This document shows positions 58,741 through 64,000 of a DNA stretch of 64,000 nucleotides, piece by piece. Each line of letters starts with the position of its first letter. Within the stretch, counting starts at the first letter, position 1. The stretch spans positions 682,001-746,000 of the forward strand of contig NZ_SGXC01000001.1 of assembly GCF_004216695.1 (NCBI RefSeq), given 5' to 3'. The position numbers and the translations under genes are program-made. The notes beneath the pieces are model-generated. The model saw only the letters and a list, made by a program, of their open reading frames with translations, ran no database searches and was not told the DNA's origin. The DNA comes from Pigmentiphaga kullae. GTDB taxonomy: Bacteria > Pseudomonadota > Gammaproteobacteria > Burkholderiales > Burkholderiaceae_B.

Positions 58741-59769
58741 ATGACTACCCCTCTTCGTCCCGTCGTCGCGCTTACCCTGGGCGACCCGGCGGGCATCGGT
58801 CCCGAACTCGTCGCCCGGCTGCTGTCGCGGCCGGACGTCCCGCGCCAGGCCAACATCGTGCTGGTGGGCGACCCCTGGCTCTGGCAGCAAGGCCAGCGCG
58901 TGGCCGGCGTGCGGGTCGAAACCCGCCCCGTGGAAGATTTCGCGCAAGTCCGCGCGCGTCCCGACAGCGGCGTGCCCGCCTTCCTGCCCATGGACACCGT
59001 GGACCCGGTGGACGTGATCGTGGGCACGGCGCGGGCGGCGGGCGGAAAGTCCGTGCTGCAAGTGCTGGACCGCTGCATGACCGCTGCCACGGGCGGCGAG
59101 ATCGACGCCATCTGCTTCGCGCCGCTGAACAAGCACGCGATGAAGCTGGGCGGCCTGCGCCACGAGGACGAGCTGCATCATTTCGCCGAATACCTGGGCG
59201 TGACGACCTATTTCTGCGAGTTCAACACCATGGGCTCGCTGTGGACCTCGCGCATCTCGTCGCACATCCCCATCAAGGACGTGCCGCGCTATATCGACAA
59301 GGACCGCATCAAGGACGCCACGCGCCTGATCCACCGCTCGCTGCTGGCCAACGGCATCGAAACCCCGCGCGTCGCGGTAGCGGCGCTCAACCCGCATGGC
59401 GGGGATGGCGGCACCTGCGGGCGGGAAGAAGTCGAGATCATCGAACCCGCGGTGCGCGAACTGGTGGCCGAAGGCCTGCCCATCGAAGGCCCGTATCCCG
59501 CCGACACCATCTTCCTGAAGGCCCGCGACGGCCAGGTAGACGCCGTCGTCACCATGTACCACGACCAGGGCCAGATCGCGATCAAGCTGCTGGGATTCTC
59601 CAAGGGCGTGACGGTCCAGGGCGGGCTGCCCATTCCCATCACCACGCCCGCCCACGGCACGGCCTACGACATCGCCGGCCAGGGCCGGGCCGACGACAAC
59701 GCCATCGCCAACGCCTACGCCATCGCCTGCCGCATGGGCCTGGCCCAGCGCCAGGCCGCCACCCGATAA
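58741..59769 (+). CDS. PdxA-family dehydrogenase (PdxA2-like)
   Basis: A 342-residue member of the 4-hydroxythreonine-4-phosphate dehydrogenase family. Metal-binding regions are [30 protein letters not shown] and [15 protein letters not shown], all as in PdxA, and [13 protein letters not shown] opens the protein. In a catabolic operon this matches PdxA2, which oxidises 4-phospho-D-threonate or -erythronate; TphB of terephthalate catabolism is also in this family. No DUF1537 kinase, the usual PdxA2 partner, is present, so the phosphorylated substrate may be absent and the role different. Not the housekeeping B6 enzyme by context. Confidence 0.82.
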   Translation: MTTPLRPVVALTLGDPAGIGPELVARLLSRPDVPRQANIVLVGDPWLWQQGQRVAGVRVETRPVEDFAQVRARPDSGVPAFLPMDTVDPVDVIVGTARAAGGKSVLQVLDRCMTAATGGEIDAICFAPLNKHAMKLGGLRHEDELHHFAEYLGVTTYFCEFNTMGSLWTSRISSHIPIKDVPRYIDKDRIKDATRLIHRSLLANGIETPRVAVAALNPHGGDGGTCGREEVEIIEPAVRELVAEGLPIEGPYPADTIFLKARDGQVDAVVTMYHDQGQIAIKLLGFSKGVTVQGGLPIPITTPAHGTAYDIAGQGRADDNAIANAYAIACRMGLAQRQAATR

Positions 59770-59789
59770 CTTCCTTTCTGCGAACCATC

Positions 59790-60962
59790 ATGAAAATCCA
59801 ATCCGTCCGCGCCCGTGTCTTCGAATGGAAGGGCAAGACCGTTCCGCCCCAGGCCAACTTCTGCTCCAACGCCATGGACGCCCTGTACGACCGCGGCGAT
59901 TCCATGAAGACCTTCCGCTTCCACGGCTGGACCGTGGTCGAGATCGAGACCGACGACGGCATCGTCGGCCTGGGCAACGTCGCGCTGGCGCCCCATATCG
60001 CCAAGGCCATCATCGATCAGTACCTGGCCCCGCTGGTCGTCGGCCAGGACCCCTGGGACTACGAATACCTGTGGCAGCGCATGTACCGCTCCACGCTGGC
60101 CTGGGGCCGCAAGGGCGTGGCCATGGCGGCCATCTCGGCGGTGGACCTGGCGATCTGGGACATCCTGGGCAAGTCGGTGAACAAGCCGGTGTTCAAGCTG
60201 CTGGGCGGCCGCACCAAGGAACGCATCCCCTGCTACTACTCCAAGCTGTACCGGGGCGACCTGAAGGCCATGCAGGAAGAGGCGCAGACCTTCCTGGACC
60301 AGGGCTTCACCGCCTTCAAGATGCGCTTCGGCTACGGCCCCAACCACGGCACGCGCGGCGTGGCCGAGAACCTGAAGTCGGTGCAGGCCGTGCGCGAGGT
60401 CATCGGCTACGAGTCGGACCTGATGCTGGAGTGCTACATGGGCTGGGACCTGGACTACGCGCGCCGCATGCTGCCCAAGCTGGAGAAGTTCGAGCCGCGC
60501 TGGCTGGAGGAACCCGTCATCGCCGACGACGTGGACGGCTATGCCGAACTGTCGCGGCTGAGCGCCATTCCCATCTCGGGCGGCGAACACGAATTCACGC
60601 TGCATGGCTTTCGCCAGTTGCTGGACAAGAAGGCGGTGTCGGTCGTGCAGTACGACACCAACCGCGTCGGCGGCATTACCGCGGCCCACAAGATCAATGC
60701 GCTGTGCGAGGCGCATTCGATACCCGTGATCCCGCACGCCGGCCAGATGCACAACTACCACCTGACCATGAGCACGCTGGCCTCGCCCATGAGCGAATAC
60801 TTCCCGCAGTTCGACGTGGAAGTGGGCAACGAGCTCTTCTACTACATCTTCAAGGGCGAGCCGGTCGCCAAGGACGGCTTCCTGCAGCTGGACGACACGC
60901 TGCCGGGCCTGGGCCTGACCCTGAACACCGATTATCTCGATCAATTCCAGATCAGCGAGTAA
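59790..60962 (+). CDS. Enolase-superfamily sugar-acid dehydratase, L-rhamnonate-dehydratase-like
   Basis: A 390-residue mandelate-racemase-type enzyme that removes water from an aldonate to give a 2-keto-3-deoxy acid. Metal ligands are seen as [19 protein letters not shown] and ISGGEHEF, and the base/acid His in [12 protein letters not shown]. RhmD of E. coli has Asp (LMLDCWM) where this has Glu (LMLECYM), so the assignment is to the group, not the enzyme. The N-terminal cap ([20 protein letters not shown]) should set specificity. It follows PdxA by 20 nt and precedes the FAH gene by five. Confidence 0.85.
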   Translation: MKIQSVRARVFEWKGKTVPPQANFCSNAMDALYDRGDSMKTFRFHGWTVVEIETDDGIVGLGNVALAPHIAKAIIDQYLAPLVVGQDPWDYEYLWQRMYRSTLAWGRKGVAMAAISAVDLAIWDILGKSVNKPVFKLLGGRTKERIPCYYSKLYRGDLKAMQEEAQTFLDQGFTAFKMRFGYGPNHGTRGVAENLKSVQAVREVIGYESDLMLECYMGWDLDYARRMLPKLEKFEPRWLEEPVIADDVDGYAELSRLSAIPISGGEHEFTLHGFRQLLDKKAVSVVQYDTNRVGGITAAHKINALCEAHSIPVIPHAGQMHNYHLTMSTLASPMSEYFPQFDVEVGNELFYYIFKGEPVAKDGFLQLDDTLPGLGLTLNTDYLDQFQISE

Positions 60963-60967
60963 AGACC

Positions 60968-61957
60968 ATGCGCGTCATCCAATTCATCGAGGACGGTCAG
61001 CTTTGCGTGGGCGTCGTGGCCGGCGACGACGAGATCGAAGTCAGCGGCGCCCGCGAGGGCGTGTACGGACTGGCCTTGCAGGCGGCCCGCGAAGGCGTGG
61101 CGCTGGAAGCGCTGGTCCGGCGCCTGGACTCGGGCCGCCGCGTCCGCTACCAGTCGCTGGTGGACGAGCGGCGCCTGCTGCCGCCGGTCACCCATCCCGA
61201 CGCCGCCCGCATGCTGATCTCGGGCACCGGCCTGACCCACCTGGGCAGCGCCGCCTCGCGCGATGCCATGCACGCCAAGCTGCAGGAAGACACCAACCTG
61301 ACCGACTCCATGAAGATGTTCAAGCTGGGCGTCGAGGGCGGCAAGCCGGCGGCGGGCCAGGCGGGCGCGCAGCCCGAGTGGTTCTACAAGGGCGACGGCA
61401 GCCTGCTGGTGGCGCCGGAGTGCGACTTCCCCGTGCCCGGCTTCGCGCTGGACGCGGGCGAGGAGCCCGAGCTGGTGGGCGTGTACGTGATCGACGACCA
61501 GGGCGCGCCGCGCCGCATCGGCTTCGCCGTGGGCAACGAATTCTCGGACCACCTGACCGAGCGCTTCAACTACCTGTGGCTGGCGCATTCCAAGCTGCGG
61601 CCCTGCGCGTTCGGGCCGGAACTGCTGCTGGGCGAGCCGCCCGCCGACCTGCGGGGCGCCAGCCGCATCGTGCGCGGCGGCGAGGTCCTGTGGGAAAAGC
61701 CCTTCGTCACCGGCGAGGCCAACATGAGCCACACCCTGGCCAACCTGGAACACCACCACTTCAAGTACCCGCAGTTCCGCCGCCCCGGCGACCTGCACGT
61801 GCACTACTTCGGCACGGCCACGCTGAGCTTCTCCGACCAGATCCGCACCGTGGACGGCGACCGCTTCGAGATTTCGCTGGACGGCTTCGGCCGCCCCCTG
61901 CGCAACGCCGTCCGCTTCGAGCCCGCGCCGGCCGTGGTCGGCGTCACGTCCCTGTAG
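60968..61957 (+). CDS. Fumarylacetoacetase-fold protein (AraD1/KDG-type)
   Basis: A 329-residue FAH-family enzyme. The C-terminal catalytic domain shows LISGTGLTHLGSAASRD, PELVGVYVIDDQGAPRRIGF, AVGNEFSDHLTERFN and LGEPPADLRGASRI. In sugar-acid pathways such proteins either dehydrate 2-keto-3-deoxypentonates to alpha-ketoglutarate semialdehyde or hydrolyse 2,4-diketo-3-deoxyaldonates. A semialdehyde-type ALDH follows eight bases later, which favours the first. It starts six bases after the dehydratase stop. Confidence 0.85.
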   Translation: MRVIQFIEDGQLCVGVVAGDDEIEVSGAREGVYGLALQAAREGVALEALVRRLDSGRRVRYQSLVDERRLLPPVTHPDAARMLISGTGLTHLGSAASRDAMHAKLQEDTNLTDSMKMFKLGVEGGKPAAGQAGAQPEWFYKGDGSLLVAPECDFPVPGFALDAGEEPELVGVYVIDDQGAPRRIGFAVGNEFSDHLTERFNYLWLAHSKLRPCAFGPELLLGEPPADLRGASRIVRGGEVLWEKPFVTGEANMSHTLANLEHHHFKYPQFRRPGDLHVHYFGTATLSFSDQIRTVDGDRFEISLDGFGRPLRNAVRFEPAPAVVGVTSL

Positions 61958-61964
61958 AACCGAC

Positions 61965-63407
61965 ATGAACACACCCGAATACCATCTTTACATCGACGGC
62001 GAATGGATGCCGGGCGTCTCGGCCCGCCCCAACGTCAATCCCTCGGACACCAGCGACGTAATCGGCCTGTACGCCCAGGCCGACGCCGGGCTGGCGCACC
62101 GCGCCATCGCCGCGGCGGCGCGGGCCCGGCCGGCCTGGGCCGCGTCCACGCCCCAGCAGCGCTTCGACGTGCTGGACGCGGTCGGCAACGAACTGCTGGC
62201 GCGCAAGGAAGAGATCGGCCGCATGCTGTCGCGCGAGGAAGGCAAGACCCTGCCCGAGGGCATGGGCGAAGTCGCGCGCGCCGCCATGATCTTCAAGTTC
62301 TTCGCCGGCGAAGCGCTGCGCACGCCCGGCGACCTGCTGCCCTCGGTGCGGCCCAACGTCGGCGTCGAAGTGTTCCGCCAGCCCGTGGGCACGGTCGGCC
62401 TGATCACGCCGTGGAACTTCCCCATTGCCATCCCCGCGTGGAAGATCGCGCCGGCGCTGGCTTACGGCAACACCGTGGTCTTCAAACCCGCCGAACTGGT
62501 GCCGGGTTCGGCCTGGCTGCTGGCCGAGATCCTGTCGCGCACCGCGCTGCCCAAGGGCGCGTTCAACCTCGTCATGGGCGCGGGCTCGGCCGTGGGCCAG
62601 GCATTCGTCGACTCCCCCGAGGTGCAGGCCATCAGCTTCACCGGATCGGTGGCCACCGGCCGCCGCATCATCGCCGGGGCCGCCGCGCGCGGCGCCAAGG
62701 TGCAATGCGAGATGGGCGGCAAGAACCCGCTGGTGGTGCTGGACGACGCCAACCTGGAGCAGGCCGTGGAAACCGCGGTGCAGGGTTCGTACTTTTCCAC
62801 CGGCCAGCGCTGCACGGCGTCGAGCAAGCTGATCGTGACCGAGAACATCCATGACCGCTTCGTGAAGGCGATGCAGGCACGCATGGCCACGCTGAACGTC
62901 GGCCACGCGTTGCGGGCCGGCGTGGACATCGGCCCGGTCGTGGACGAGCGCCAGTTGGCGCAGAACCTGTCCTACCTGGACATCGCCCGGCGCGAGGGAG
63001 CGCAGGCCATCACCGGCGGCGAAACGCTGGAGCGCGACACCACGGGCTATTTCCAAGCGCCCGCGCTGGTGGCCGGCACCGAGCCCGGCATGCGCATCAA
63101 CCGCGAGGAAGTCTTCGGCCCCGTTGCCAGCGTGCTGCGCGCCCGCGATTACGACGAGGCCCTGCACCTGGCCAACGACACCGAGTTCGGACTGGCCTCG
63201 GGCATCTGCACGACCTCGTTGAAGTACGCCGCGCATTTCCGGCAGCACGCCCAGGCGGGCATGGTGATGGTGAACCTGCCCACGGCCGGCGTCGACTATC
63301 ACGTGCCCTTCGGGGGGACCAAGGCTTCGTCCTACGGCCCGCGCGAGCAGGGCCGCCATGCGGCCGAGTTCTACACCACGGTCAAGACCGCCTACATCGC
63401 AAGCTGA
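61965..63407 (+). CDS. Aldehyde dehydrogenase, alpha-ketoglutarate-semialdehyde type
   Basis: A 480-residue NAD(P) ALDH. The cofactor motif is ISFTGSVATGR, the general base lies in CEMGGKNPLVVL and the nucleophile Cys in FSTGQRCTASSK. The C-terminal PFGGTKASSYGPREQGRHAA matches 2,5-dioxopentanoate (alpha-ketoglutarate semialdehyde) dehydrogenases. It would turn the semialdehyde into 2-oxoglutarate, linking a pentonate to the TCA cycle. It is preceded by the FAH gene (eight bases) and followed after 20 nt by a Bug receptor. Confidence 0.88.
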   Translation: MNTPEYHLYIDGEWMPGVSARPNVNPSDTSDVIGLYAQADAGLAHRAIAAAARARPAWAASTPQQRFDVLDAVGNELLARKEEIGRMLSREEGKTLPEGMGEVARAAMIFKFFAGEALRTPGDLLPSVRPNVGVEVFRQPVGTVGLITPWNFPIAIPAWKIAPALAYGNTVVFKPAELVPGSAWLLAEILSRTALPKGAFNLVMGAGSAVGQAFVDSPEVQAISFTGSVATGRRIIAGAAARGAKVQCEMGGKNPLVVLDDANLEQAVETAVQGSYFSTGQRCTASSKLIVTENIHDRFVKAMQARMATLNVGHALRAGVDIGPVVDERQLAQNLSYLDIARREGAQAITGGETLERDTTGYFQAPALVAGTEPGMRINREEVFGPVASVLRARDYDEALHLANDTEFGLASGICTTSLKYAAHFRQHAQAGMVMVNLPTAGVDYHVPFGGTKASSYGPREQGRHAAEFYTTVKTAYIAS

Positions 63408-63427
63408 AAACCATCCAGGAGACAAAC

Positions 63428-64000
63428 ATGCACTTCCCCACCCGCCACAGGCTGGCCCTGGCCGCCGCCTGCACGCTGCTAGCCGCGCCCGCCGTCCAGG
63501 CCCAGGGCAACTTTCCCAGCCAGCCGGTCAGGATCATCGTCGGCTCGGAGGCCGGCAGCGCGCCCGACGTGCTGGCCCGCGTGCTGGGCAAGGAACTGTC
63601 CGCGGGACTGGGGCAGGCCATCATCGTCGAGAACCGCGCCGGCGCCACCGGCACCATAGGCGCCAATGCGGTGGCCTCGGCCGCGCCCGACGGCTACACG
63701 CTGCTGATGGGCACGGTGTCCAACATCGCGCTGGCCCCATCCTTCTACCCCATCAAGTACAAGCCCACCGAAAGCTTCACCCCCATCAGCATGGTCGCCT
63801 CGGTGCCGCTGGTGCTGGTGGCGTCCCCCGCCACCGGCATCGCCAGCGTCGAACAGTTGCGCGCCAAGCTGAAACAGGCTGCCAAGGGTTCGTACAGCTA
63901 TTCGTCGCCCGGCGTGGGCGGCCCCCAGCACCTGGCCGGCGTGCTGCTGGGCAAGCAGATGGGCACGGAACTGCTGCATGTTCCCTACAAGAGCGGCGGC
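63428..64000 (+). CDS. Bug/TctC-family periplasmic solute receptor (runs off the right edge)
   Basis: The first 191 codons of a Bug receptor (about 325 expected). GGAG precedes the ATG. The signal peptide ends APAVQAQG at about residue 26. FPSQPVRIIVGSEAGSAPDV, IVENRAGATGTIG and HVPYKSGG are typical. It is the last gene seen of the sugar-acid operon and the second Bug belonging to it; its first ligand loop (SAPDVLAR) is close to that of the Bug at 53399. The downstream part lies outside the window. Confidence 0.9.
   Translation, partial: MHFPTRHRLALAAACTLLAAPAVQAQGNFPSQPVRIIVGSEAGSAPDVLARVLGKELSAGLGQAIIVENRAGATGTIGANAVASAAPDGYTLLMGTVSNIALAPSFYPIKYKPTESFTPISMVASVPLVLVASPATGIASVEQLRAKLKQAAKGSYSYSSPGVGGPQHLAGVLLGKQMGTELLHVPYKSGG

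Noticed and set aside
57802-59655. Minus-strand open frame of 617 codons under the beta-propeller and PdxA-like genes
   Set aside because: Shadow of two well-supported plus-strand genes; no motif, and a start far from any ribosome site.
59825-61957. A 710-codon plus-strand frame seeming to fuse dehydratase region and FAH protein
   Set aside because: The first two thirds are out-of-frame translation of the dehydratase gene. The true FAH gene starts at 60968.
1-64000. CRISPR arrays, tRNA or rRNA genes, prophage or complete insertion sequences
   Set aside because: No regularly spaced direct repeats, no tRNA-like clover arms with a CCA end, no rRNA-like segments, and no transposase, integrase or phage structural motif were seen on either strand.

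Overview
The window is G+C-rich (roughly two thirds) chromosomal DNA of a betaproteobacterium. The gene families fit an Alcaligenaceae-type member of the Burkholderiales (Bordetella/Achromobacter-like). There are seven Bug/TctC-type periplasmic solute receptors in 64 kb, none next to its TctA/TctB membrane partners. There are also many LysR, IclR and GntR regulators, two iron-uptake sigma/anti-sigma/receptor cassettes, and small catabolic operons packed back to back. No rRNA, tRNA, CRISPR array, prophage or intact insertion sequence is visible.

Layout. 1-1.4 kb: start of a multicomponent phenol hydroxylase operon (dmpK, dmpL; L runs off the left edge) behind a near-perfect sigma-54 promoter with an IHF site. 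1.5-9.1 kb: a Rieske oxygenase, two Bug receptors, IclR and LysR regulators, a D-2-hydroxyacid dehydrogenase and a creatinase-like M24 protein. 9.4-15.3 kb: an ABC exporter facing a Fur-type sigma/FecR/TonB-receptor cassette. 15.6-19.9 kb: Asp/Glu racemase, Bug and argininosuccinate-lyase-like gene, with a divergent LysR. 19.9-25.4 kb: a second iron cassette with a PepSY membrane protein. 25.5-31.4 kb: a DmpR/MopR-type phenol sensor, then Bug, flavin reductase, cupin and alpha/beta hydrolase, with a divergent LysR. 31.4-34.9 kb: a DUF883 protein, a lipoprotein amidohydrolase and a damaged hipBA locus. 35.0-37.0 kb: dmpG and dmpF, the last steps of the catechol meta-cleavage pathway. 37.2-41.5 kb: GGDEF protein, Xre/RES toxin-antitoxin pair, Lrp and GntR regulators. 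41.7-46.6 kb: a LigI-like amidohydrolase/ALDH/cupin/isopropylmalate-dehydrogenase-like/Bug operon. 46.7-48.4 kb: a secreted COG4315 protein with an ECF sigma and its anti-sigma. 48.4-53.0 kb: a SsuABC-like ABC transporter with an old-yellow-enzyme and a GntR regulator. 53.4-64.0 kb: a long operon for a sugar acid, with Bug, sulfatase, GntR, SMP-30 lactonase, beta-propeller, PdxA-like, enolase-type dehydratase, FAH-family protein, ALDH and a second Bug.

How it works together. Phenol catabolism is scattered: hydroxylase at 1 kb, sensor at 27 kb, aldolase/dehydrogenase at 35-37 kb. The sensor keeps the zinc and phenol-contact residues known from MopR, and the only strong sigma-54 promoter I found is in front of dmpK. 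Most other blocks follow one plan: a Bug receptor to bring in or sense an organic acid, two to six enzymes, and a dedicated regulator. The least explained blocks are the sulfatase/aldonate operon (53.4-64 kb), the racemase/lyase/Bug block (15.6-18.9 kb) and the amidohydrolase operon (41.7-46.6 kb). Decayed or altered genes include hipA (internal deletion plus frameshift), the lipoprotein amidohydrolase (metal-lysine segment missing) and the M24 protein (metal ligands replaced).
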